DNA of 64,000 bases from Sapria himalayana (taxonomy: Eukaryota > Streptophyta > Magnoliopsida > Malpighiales > Rafflesiaceae). The position numbers and the translations under genes are program-made. The notes beneath the pieces are model-generated. The model had not been told where the DNA came from, did no database searches, and was given only the letters and a program-made list of their open reading frames with translations. The stretch lies in assembly GCA_029783825.1 (NCBI GenBank), contig JAREIK010002645.1:806001-870000 (forward strand), given 5' to 3'. Below, piece after piece: positions 12,834-23,600 of the stretch (positions are counted from its first letter, which is position 1; each line of letters begins with the position of its first letter).

Positions 12834-13029
12834 TATATGGGGGAGCTCGAGGGCATTTTTGAATTAAATTGATGAAACTTATCATAATTCTATATAAGGG
12901 AGATTGAGTTCCTCTCAACTCCCATGGTTTCTAGGCAGTTGCCTATGGTGAGGGTATCTGGCTAATCATGTTGTCATTTGTGTTTCTCCTGGGAGTTGAT
13001 AGTTTACATTTCAACTCCCCCATCATCTC

Positions 13030-13560
13030 CTGCACAACAACCACCACAGTTTCTAAAAAAATGGTTTTTTGATTAATATATTCAACATAATATTGAAGCC
13101 ACTCTACATCTTTAGATCAGAGTTCTTTTTTCATCAATGTTATCTCCTCAAATTTATCTCATAATTCATATTTAGCTTGCTCTTCCTTAGGAATTCGAGC
13201 TTCTATGGAGGCAATTATATCATCTTGGCCCTAATTCTTCCCTCAGCATATGATATTATGCACAATTTGCTTTCAGTTATCAATTCTGAATACATGTGTC
13301 ATAATAAGGAAGGAAGCATTCCTCAGATACCACTTGTCATAGATTGCAAGCTTTAATATTATATGTGCAGTCTTAGGCTAGAAAATTCTCTTCCTCAATT
13401 TCCTAAATTAACATTCTCTTGTCTCTCACAAGAGTTACACCCACGAGATCTCCACCACAAACTCAGTGAGAAAATGAAATACTTAGTGAGTGTTGCACTT
13501 CACCAATGGTTTAGATTATGCCATATGTCGCTATTTTATTGCACAATAAATTTTTAGAAT
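13030..13560 (-). pseudogene. LTR-retrotransposon remnant: gag-like fragment, primer site and LTR edge
   Basis: Read on the minus strand, about 13230 down to 13030 gives a broken gag-like frame (QDDIIASIEARIPKEEQAKY, then KDVEWLQYYVEYINQK) with in-frame stops. Just upstream of it, 13320-13335 reads AGTGGTATCTGAGG, close to the TGGTATCAGAG primer-binding site. The putative LTR lies beyond 13337, starting TGTCATAGATTGC on the plus strand. The right LTR limit is not visible. Confidence 0.5.
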
Positions 13561-14640
13561 ATATTCGAATGGAAATGCGTCTAGAAACCTTTATAACCCT
13601 TCAAGAAATTCTATAAAAACTCTTCCTTAATCAAAATTCAACAATCTTCATAAAACCACCACGCAATTAAATATTTTTTAGAATTTTAATTGGCCATTAC
13701 ATATGCATATGTACATCTAACCACATCTAGATAAACACATACATACAAACACACACATGTGTGTGTGTGTGTGTGTGTATAACTATATATATCTTTATAT
13801 GCACTTATAGTTTTGTAATTTTTTATATATTTTTAAAAATTTTTAATTCTAATATTTTATAAATGTATAATTATTATAAAATTTATACATCTATACTTTT
13901 TTTTTTTAATTTTCTAATAAAATACCTTTTTCTTTTCTATTATAGGCCAATGCTCCCCCGCTTTCTTCCACATCCTTAATAGTAGGTTGGTTATAACTAT
14001 TAACTACAACCAAAATGAAAACTAAGTGTTTAATAGTTAAAAAATGCCAGATCTCATCTAAATCATCATTTATGTGTGTGTGCACTGGCATGCACTCATG
14101 TGTGTGTGTGAGTGTGTGCGTGTGCGCACGCATGTGTGTTTATTTATTTATTTATTTTATAATAATAATACTATTCTATTTAAATGAATTTTAAATTGAT
14201 TAATTTTATTATTTTCATGGTTCTTATAATCTCTATAGATTTGTTACTTTCATTAAATTTACTAATTATGAACATTCTATGATTGCTATAATTTTGTATG
14301 CTTTATTATTTTGATAATCATACAAGGTTTTCTAATTATTTATAATTTATAATTTGCATGTTATATTTTTTATAATTTTATAATTTTTATAATTGTACAT
14401 TTTTTCTAATTAGTTTCAATTTATAATTGGATAAACTTTATTGGTTTCATGATTTTTAGAATTTTAAAAATTAATGAGTTTATAATTCTATAATTTTATA
14501 ATTCTAAAAATTAATGAGTTTATAATTTTATAATTTTATAATGTGGTAAAATAGAATAAATATTTTTTGTTTTTTCTTTAATTTAGCTTGGGAAATGATA
14601 TTGTAAATTTGAGTAATTTTATAGTGGTATTGTTCCCAGT
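13561..14640. other. AT-rich intergenic DNA with GT microsatellites
   Basis: No gene is seen. (CA)n/(GT)n runs occur at about 13748-13778 and 14086-14140. Repeated TATAATTTTATAATTTT words occupy 14340-14545. Confidence 0.55.
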
Positions 14641-14730
14641 CAGACCCCAAAGTTCATATCCACCGTTAATCTGGCTAGCGGGGGGCCACAAATATTATCC
14701 AACGATCCATAAACACCACGCAATGATAAC

Positions 14731-14736
14731 CACGTG
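14731..14736 (+). promoter_or_regulatory. G-box (CACGTG) upstream of the IFRD-like gene
   Basis: CACGTG sits in the context GATAACCACGTGCATG, next to a GATAA I-box-like motif, 361 bp upstream of the proposed IFRD start codon. Both are common plant promoter elements. The function here is inferred. Confidence 0.4.
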
Positions 14737-14809
14737 CATGGACGTTTACGGCCGCGATCGGGGCATTCTCCGTGGCACCCAGACCCAATCGATTATCCAT
14801 GTCGGTCTG

Positions 14810-14818
14810 AAACCCTAA
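14810..14818 (+). promoter_or_regulatory. telo-box AAACCCTAA in the IFRD-like promoter/leader
   Basis: AAACCCTAA is the plant telo-box, frequent near transcription starts of housekeeping and translation-related genes. It lies 279 bp upstream of the start codon at 15097, with CT-rich leader-like sequence immediately downstream. The transcription start is therefore probably close by. Confidence 0.5.
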
Positions 14819-14925
14819 ATCTGGAAGTCTCTACTCTTTCCAATTTGCTGATCAACACCACACAGCTACAGACGAGTTTGTCTTCGTCTTTGCCCGCGAA
14901 ACCATTTCCTTTATTAACGTCGACA

Positions 14926-15066
14926 ATGTTCATGGCTAAATCGAACTATCCCCTCTCGTCAACCTCGCGGTCCTCTTTTCTTTTGCTGATTCTTTTGTAT
15001 ATCATCCGCACATCCTCGACGGAACATTTTGATAATCCGAATGCGCACCATTCCGCTGTTATCTGA
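14926..15066 (+). other. Upstream ORF in the IFRD-like leader (46 codons)
   Basis: ATG at 14926, stop TGA at 15064-15066. The peptide begins MFMAKSNYPLSSTSRSS and has a hydrophobic middle (FLLLILLYII). It would lie in the 5' leader if transcription starts near the telo-box and the main start is 15097. It may attenuate translation, or it may be spliced out. It does not resemble a known protein. Confidence 0.35.
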
Positions 15067-15096
15067 CATCTAATTACTTGACCGCCACTGTTAGTC

Positions 15097-18091
15097 ATGA
15101 GGAAACGTAATTTTTAAATTTCTATTTGTGTATTCTTCTTTTTCGCAGTGGGATTCAGATTCATTCATGAAACACAGTTTTCAATCGATGCTCGCAAACC
15201 CTAATCATCGATTGAATTTGATTTTGCTATTACAGTTTGCCTTCACTCAATCCCATGTTTTCTTGTTGTAAATCCGGTTGTTGTTGCGGCATCGCGAATG
15301 TGTGAAGCTCGAATTTCAACGGATCGATTGCACCTGATTTTGTCGTGGGTGAATTCGAACTTCACATGTTAGCAGCGCTGCAACAACAGCCGAGATCACC
15401 AAAAGAAAACATGGGATTAACTGAACCCAAGATGTATTCTCGAAATCCAAATTCAAACAATGATTGTGGTCGACAAGCATGGATTCATACAATCAAACAG
15501 TGGTTTCCATTTCTTTTTCTTTTATCTTTTAGCAGTTGAATTCGATTTCGTTTCTGCGAAGGTATTCTGATCTACAAGGCATCTGAAATCTTTAATTTGA
15601 AAATATGATTATTCATTTGTGATTTAGCAGGCAATGCTCGTCGAAAAAATGGCACAGCCATTGATAGTGATGACGATTACAGTAGCGTGAGTTCCTCATC
15701 GACTATTAGATCAGATAACTTGTGTTCATTGAGCACAGAAGACATTGAAGTTGTGACAGATAGTTTACTAGAACATGCTCTTGATGCTTTATATGAGAAA
15801 AGGTTGGATATAAATTGATGAATGTCTCGTTATATAAAATGCTATCCGATTAATTATTCTAGGCTTACAGTTTATATTCATGTGAAGGGGTTTGATCAGG
15901 GAGAAAGCTCTGACAACAATTATTGAAGCTTTCAGTAGCAATGTTCAACGTGATTTCGTTGAAAATAAGTAAGTTATGTTTGTTGCTCATGTAAGAGAGA
16001 TGATTGTTACTGTCCTTCTAGTCTCTTCTTTTTTTTAAAGCCTCCAACCATTTGGTATTCCATTAAAGAAGTCTTTTTTTTTTTAACTGGCGTGTTCTAG
16101 ATTTGCCACTTTGCTACATCAGTGTCTCAATTCCATCAAAAGGGGATCTAGCACTGAGGTTTCTCTTGCATCTCACTCCATCGGTTTGTTTCAATAACCT
16201 CTTGGGTATTCATACTATTGCTTGCTCATATTTATTTATATATTTTTTTTTACATCTTTAGTTATCTGTTCTCCAGGATTGTTGGCTTTGACGGCTGGAT
16301 CTGGGGATAATGCCATTGAAGTTCTCAAGGAGGCCATTGCTCCCACCTGCCAAGCTCTTAAAACTGGGTTGCCATCCACACCCAAAGTATGTGTTTTTCT
16401 CTTGCTCCTGTCCATGACTTAAAAGTTCTTACTGTTCTTCTTCTCGGCTATGCTGGAACTTTATTTTTTTCCAATTTGTGAATGTGTACTTGTTGTGATT
16501 GTAGTTGCTGGAGTGTCTGGCCATCATCACTTTTGTTGGGGGTGATGATCCCATGAAAATTGAACAGTCAATGGGAATCCTGTGGCAGCTACTGCATCCC
16601 AAACCAGGCTCTAGCGTATGCATCTCTTTAAAATTGATTTGCCCTGTTCCTTGTCTAACAATTCTCTTGTTTTTTCTGCTTGTTTTCATTTGGAGCAGGG
16701 CATCGCAACAAAGAATTCTCCAGAAGTAATTACAAAAACAGTATTGTCATGGGCATTTCTTCTAACTGTTTATGAGTGGGGATGCAGCTTGAAAGATCTG
16801 CATGAGTAACCACTCCATCTAATTTCACCACTATTTTTTTAAAATTATTGTTACTTTTATATGTTAATCTTGAATGTGCCTATCTTAAGTTGATCAAACC
16901 AGCACCTCTATCTCGATTTAACTACTATGATAACAACATTGTTTTCCCAGCCTGCCCCTGTGGCTTCTGGATATTGGGTTTTTTTTTTTTTTGAGGAGAA
17001 TTAGGGTTTTTGACAATGGATGCAGGTCCACTTCTTATTTGTGTAATCTACTAGACAAGGATGATAGATCTGTCCGCATGGCAGCAGGACAGGCCATTGC
17101 TTTAATTTTTGAGAAAGGGGTTTTAGAGAAGATGAGATGTAAGGATAAAGGGTCTCCGTATGGAGCAGAAGAGGGATTTATTCACATGCAGGGATTGAAA
17201 AGTAAAATTGTAAATAAAGTGCGAGATCTGTCTGCAGAGGCCAGTGGGAAGGGATCCTATAAGAAAAATCTTAAAGACCAGCGGAACCTGTTCAAGGATA
17301 TTTTAGAGTATCTCGAGGTAGTTCCTGATGCTTCTCTCAGGGTTGTAATTTCTGTCTTGCAATTGCTTCATGGATGCTTTGTCTTGCATTGATAGGATGG
17401 GTCTCGACCTGAGATGTCATTGAAGATTGGTGGAGACCCATTTGAGACATCAACGTGGGCTCAACTAATACAGGTTTTCTCGTCATTTGCAGTCATCTTG
17501 TGGTTTGTTCATGTTTGATAATAGGCATGTCTTCTTCTTGTCTTCCTATACAGTTAAACTATCTGAAGCACTTTCTTGGTGGAGGATTCATTAAACACAT
17601 GCAGGTCTGAAATGTCACCAAAGATTCAATCTTTTCTGATTAATGCCTTTTTTCTTTATGTTTTTCAAAAGTTGTGACTTTTTTTAAACAGGAAAATGAG
17701 TTTCTCCATCATGCGCTGGGCTTCATGCCGAAGCGGACCCTTGTTCCTAATGGGAATCCTCAAATATCTGCTGTGGAAAAGGTATCTCCTTGTTCTCTGA
17801 CTCGGCTCCTCAGCTAAAAAATATAGCAAGTTCAAATATTATTTCAAGAGAATTTCTTTCTAGGCAACCCATTTGATATCTTTTTAACTTTTCTTTGTTT
17901 AAAATTGATTTTGTTATGATTTATGTTAGGATATATCTTTGCCTTGGTCTTATTTTTTAATGAGAGCACCTGACATGCGTGCGGACTCAATCCTATTAGC
18001 TTTGTATTTATAGATGTCAGTTATGATTTTTTTTTCATGATTTTGTGTCCATTTAGTTTATCACATGGTATCAACGTGAAGTTGACAACAA

Positions 18092-18123
<32 letters not shown>

Positions 18124-18381
18124 AGTAGTAGTAGTAGAATTACATTTACACCATTGAGAGGATGTGTGGGTGCTTAAGAGTGTATATTGGCAAAAGATGG
18201 CAACTCATTGTTGCCATCTATTGTGATATCGTACAAACTTTCTACACATGTTTATCTTTGTAAGTATCATTTTGAAGATCCTCTCTAATTATGGAAATCA
18301 TGAGTATGAGTGGTAGGGGAGCAGAGCTAATGGGTCGAGTCAACTCTATTTAGTAAACCTTATCTTAATTCTTAAACACTA

Positions 18382-18440
<59 letters not shown>

Positions 18441-20367
18441 TTTGTATGACACTAGTCCACTATTTATAATAAATTGAATACAAGTAAAAAAGGTGCGACT
18501 ACAAGAAACTTGCTGCAACACAAAAGCAAAATCATGATATTTTTGTGTGAAATCAAATCATAACTGAGGCGTGACACCATAAGCATAGTTTCAACTCCAT
18601 GGTAGACTTATGACATCATAAATGAAGTTGTATACTTGTTTCATTTGTGGTATTAAACACATGTCATGACATCATGAGCTTTTTGTGACGCAAGTCATTC
18701 CTAACACAACTGAATAATGACTTCTTTCTACCAATTTTGGGATGATGTGCATGCCAAAACAACAAGCAATAAGAACATTGCCTGTTATTAAGTGAGACAT
18801 GTTGATTATCATAGTTATTTAGGGATTTTCACATAGTTCATATATTATGATTTTATTATATTTCTTGTGATTTATTTTTTTTAATTTCAGACTCTTCAAT
18901 TATTATCTAAATTAATAATCATATCATGCGTGATTATTTTTTGTTTATTATTTTTTATTCTAATTTGTTATTTTTGTTATGATAATAATTAAATTAATAT
19001 TTTCTCTTTTATGTTTTTTTTTCCTTCATGGGTGTTATTTTTAATGTTATTTTTGTTATTTTTGTTATTTTCTCTTTTATGTTATTTTTAATTTTTGTTA
19101 TAATAATAATTAATATTTTTGTTATTTTTTGTTATTTTTGTTATTATCTAAATTAATATTTTCTCTTTTGTAGATAACTAAAATTTGGCATGATTTTTCT
19201 TCACTTGATTTTTCTCAAAAGGGCAAAATATTTTAAAGAATTTTATTTTTGATAATGTAAGATGATTTGTATCTTATCATGTCTATGATTAAGTATCCTT
19301 GAGGAAAATTTAATAATAAAAATTAATTTGATAAAATTATTAAAAAATTAATAATAAAAATAATATCTTAGATTATATGTTTAAGAATTTTAATAATTAT
19401 TATATGGATTATATAATTATATCCCATGCTTTATGTATGTATATATATATATATATATGCACATATAAAATATGCTTGTAAAAAAATATTTGATTGAAAT
19501 AATTAAGATATTTTTTAATGGAAATGTTTAAGTATTTTTGTTAAAATATAATTTAAATAATAAATTGTACGATTAATTAAATATATATTTTCCTATTATT
19601 TTTATTGTATTTCTTTAAATAGTATACATTATTTAGAGATAACACATATCATTTGCATGTGGCTAATTGAATATTATTTGGTATTCAGATTATTTTATTG
19701 GGTAGAACTTTTTTTTTAGCTGGTCCAAGCAAGCTATTTTTTTTAGAGAATCTAAATGATCTTGTAGTCTGTCATTCTAATATCAATTTTTTTATTATTT
19801 TCTAAAAAAAATAAATTTGTAATATTCATCATCATACTTCTCAATTATTATTATACTCATCCTTTTTCTCTCCCTCTTTTTTTTAAATTAATGTTATTGA
19901 TGCTGGAATATTTATTTTTTTATAAATATTAAAAAAGATAAATATTAAATATTAATTTCTTTTATTGGTTAAATGAGTATTTGTTATGGAGGCTGATTTT
20001 GATAATAATGTAGATTTTTTGAAAGCATAAGTTATTACGAGGTGGATTCACTTAAAATCACATGTTGATTATCATGATGCTTTTTTTTTTTTGAGTGACT
20101 AATTAAGTGTTAGCCGAATCAAATCACATCCAACTCTGTGTTTCAGAGGATGCATCGCTCGCCCAATTCTGTTCTCAACAAAGCAAGGACCCAATTCCTC
20201 AACAAACAGCGGATGCTATGCCTGGCATGTTCTCTCTCTTCCTGCCCTCCCTCCTTTCAAAAAAATAAAAACAATAAAACTGTCTTCTTACTTTTGTTGG
20301 TGTGTTCTTCAACAAACAGGATAGAAATGCCGGCCAATTTGGATCCGGAGTTGATGGGTACTCGTAG
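15097..20367 (+). CDS. IFRD-family protein (interferon-related developmental regulator), complete, 13 exons
   Basis: IFRD/PC4-TIS7-type HEAT-repeat protein. Animal members are transcriptional co-regulators and ribosome-associated factors; the plant role is poorly defined. Exons: 15097-15106, 15631-15802, 15900-15968, 16101-16183, 16277-16386, 16505-16615, 16699-16805, 17026-17317, 17396-17473, 17554-17604, 17692-17781, 20147-20224 and 20320-20367. They total 432 codons plus stop, close to the usual plant length, with all phases consistent. The start gives MRKRNARRKNG then DSDDDYSSVSSSST, the typical basic and Ser-rich N terminus. The IFRD core includes LLECLAIITFVGGDDP, YLCNLLDKDDRSVRMAAGQA and HFLGGGFIKHMQENEFLH. 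The IFRD C-terminal motif SPNSVLNKARTQFLNKQRML is at about residues 396-415. Only 10 coding nucleotides lie in exon 1. Intron 11 is 2.4 kb. The last intron starts with GC (see findings). The gene converges with the Spen-like gene on its right. Confidence 0.92.
17782..20146 (+). other. Large intron 11 of the IFRD-like gene
   Basis: 2,365-bp GT-AG intron, far longer than the other introns of this gene (81-523 bp). It holds (GT)n plus (AGT)n at about 18098-18138, (CT)n/(AT)n at about 18381-18439 and (AT)n near 19439-19458. A block of TTTTTGTTATTTTTGTTATT repeats lies at about 19030-19150. No transposase or reverse transcriptase is readable. Confidence 0.7.
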
Positions 20368-20394
20368 GGAGCTTCTTCTACCGTCTCATTTGAT

Positions 20395-20400
20395 TTTATT
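20395..20400 (-). terminator. Candidate AATAAA poly(A) signal of the Spen-like gene
   Basis: Minus-strand AATAAA lies 255 bp past the Spen-like stop codon and 28 bp from the IFRD stop codon. If used, the two convergent transcripts would overlap in their 3' UTRs. Candidate only. Confidence 0.35.
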
Positions 20401-20654
20401 CTTTTCTCATGATTCACTGTTTTGCTCGTCATCATTCTTTGCCCAAATAGTGCCACAATAAGTGATTGTTTTGAGATCTTGTTTGGCTACCTGATAAGCT
20501 ATTTGAACAGAGAAACAAAAATTAAGAAATTGTCGTGCGCTCTAATTTTTGGCTAAGCAATATGGTAGAAGAAATGTAAAAAAAAATGCACAATATGCCA
20601 CACTGACGCGATCAAACTCGGTACTTAACAATGTTTTGGAAGAAGCGCACTACT

Positions 20655-23600
20655 TCAAGAGTGGCGGTTCTGGTGGTGGTGGTGGTGTGGTTCCTTGGGC
20701 AAGATCAAGGCGACGAGACAGTTGGCGGTGGTGGGCGTGATGGAGAGCAAGGCACAGGCGTCCTGCGAGCAGGCGAGGATGAAGAGGCGCCTTGCCCAGA
20801 TCGATTTCATGGCTGGGATCTTGATGACGCCGGCGCATTTTCTCTGGTTCAAGTACGAAACGAAATCCTGAAACTGCATCGTTTTAAAAAAAAAAAAAAT
20901 GCTCACGATTAACAACTCTCGTAGACAAACCAAAAGAAAAAAAAAAGATTCCTTGGTTATTTACCCTTTTCTGGTCGTTTGCAGACGATGGCGCCAGCTG
21001 ACATACTTCTCTCTGCCATACATAACACAGCCAATCAAACTCATCAGAAAATAACGGATCGGGGAGGAGAAAAAACTAAAAGTGAAAATTAAAATTTTAT
21101 GAAAAAATATAAATTCAAAAAATATATATATATATATATATAATTTAGAACAGCTCACAAGTTGGGTAATTCTAAAATAATAAAAAATAATTAAGAACTC
21201 AACATGAAGATTTATTTAGTTTGATCGATGAGTGTTATTCTAAAATAACAATCATAGTGAAATACCAAGTTGGTAGCATTATGACTAAGTGACTGACTGT
21301 AACAATAAAATATTATCAATTTCTGAACTGATTAGCAAAGTTTATATAAGAAATGACTGGTCCACTGGAGCTCACAAGTAACTAATACAATAACATCATG
21401 CTTTACATCTATACTACTAAGTCTCGAAATAATTATATGTCTCTTATTTTTTCAAAAAAAAAAAAAAATTATCTAACCAGAATATGAATATGTTTTTAAT
21501 CAACTATGCCCACAACTTTTAAACGTCATCTCTTCACATACTTGAAAATCTTAAATATTATATTTATCAGAATTATTCTAGAAAAATATAAAAAATAACT
21601 AATTATACTAACATATAAATAATATGCCTGAATCAAATATATTTGTATCTTACATCCCAGCATACTGAGATTAGATAAAATATCCAAAAAATACATTCTC
21701 CAAGAAAGAAAAGTTATTGCTGCGACACTGTCACAATACTTAATTTTTAGGTTAAATAAATAATAAAGCAGACATTTTGCCTATAGATCAATCTCATTAG
21801 AGATTGTATATGCAGTTGTTATGTCATAGATAGCAGTCATTTATAAATGGTCTGGTTGTGATTGTGCCCGATCCATAGAATGATCGGGCACTTATTTTCT
21901 ATTAAAGAATAACACTGACATCTTGCTTTATGGAATACAAAATAATTATCAACTATTGAGTTCTTCCCAATAAAAATTCTCTCTGACTTATTTTCTCGAT
22001 ACTTTATCACCAAGAGAACAAATTATTTCTGCTCGAAATTATTCACTTTTTATATTTTGGGCAATTCCTTAACCATCTCTAATGCTTGCTTCGAATATAC
22101 ATTTTGATGAGAATTAATAAGATACTAAAAATATTTATATTTTCAACTTCGTTAGTATCATGCTCGTGTAATTAGCACATGTTTTCTCTCATGTTTTACC
22201 AGTAGCAGTCATATATCTGAAAGTAACTCACATTACTATTATCACCGTACGAATCACTTTTTTTGTGTGTGTGCATGTTGCATGGCTTACTTGTTATTAT
22301 CTCCTGCTACGACATGCAACTCGCACACTAAATATGAAACTCTTAAAAATATTCTATTTGATATCCGACATCAATTGAGGGTCGGCTCTTCTAGAATTAG
22401 TCTATAATAACATTCGTGCTTTTAACTTCGTAAGTGATATACTCGTAATTACTAAACTTACATCAAATTTATATTTTAACACATGAGTTTGCCTCGTACA
22501 TCATGGTCAAAATGATTGTTACTTCCTTCAAACTATCACACAATAGTGTATTTTATGATTTATTTGTCACCATTCACCACTCTAATCACGAGAAAACTCA
22601 CTGATAGCCAAAACATAAATCCCAATTTCACCCAACTATCGATCCATCCCTAACCAAACCAAATTATAATATAAATATTTTAATAAGAAACATATAACAT
22701 ACATAACATATAGCATAATTTATAGATTCTCCATTAAGCTTGATATTGAGAAGAATAATATACGAGACAAATAGAAATTCATCTCGTATAAATTTGGATG
22801 CTCAATTACAACCTTCAAAAGAATCTAGGAATCAAAAATCTAAATCCCTCAATTATTTACACATAATTTTCCCCTATGAATGAGTCAGAATGCATGCCCA
22901 TCTCCTAAGATTTCTGCTTTGGGGATTTTGTGCTCCATGCTTCCTCGGTGAACCTAGATGAAAGTCAAGTGTTGGGTATGACCAAAGATTTTGGTCTATT
23001 TTCTTTGATTGATTGTCATGACGTTAAAAAAAGTCAAGATGATGCATTTATCCTTTAGAATACAAAGTCATGATGCTTACATAGCCATGAGTATTTAGCT
23101 TCTGTAGTACATAGTCACAGCACAGAGTATTGTTGTGACTTATGGATTTTAATTTTGCAACCAAAAATCACGGTATTGAAAAAATCATCATGGATTTGTT
23201 CTCTCTCGAACTTAGAGTTGCAATGCAGATATTGGTAATGACTCAAATTTGGCCCTCTATAATATTTTGTGACAAAAAATCACAAAGCTAGATCAATTTT
23301 TAACTTTGATATAAGTATTCTGTGATGTTTGTATAGAAAAATGCATAGCATTGAAGGCTGAGGTAATTTTTAATACTAGTAAGATACTTAATTTTGGTAA
23401 GGTAAAATTAATATTGTAGCTACGAGTTTGTTAATATCTAATTCAACTAGAACTCAGAAAAAATTTCATAGGCAAAAAATGAATTATATAATAAAATAAT
23501 GATGTCAATAAAATAATAGAGTCATAATATACTAAGATTATTTTGTAAAGAATTTTAGGTAAAAATGAACATCAAAACTAATCTACAAGCACTCAAATGT

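Noticed and set aside
12416..12872. Overlapping GC-rich frames on both strands (66-84 codons)
   Set aside because: They fall inside the non-autonomous hAT element 12411-12833 and reflect its GC-rich words. There is no transposase or host similarity.
20549..20912. Plus-strand frames with a Gly-rich stretch next to the IFRD 3' end
   Set aside because: The minus strand of the same DNA encodes the conserved end of the SPOC domain with proper splice site and stop. The plus frames are its shadow.
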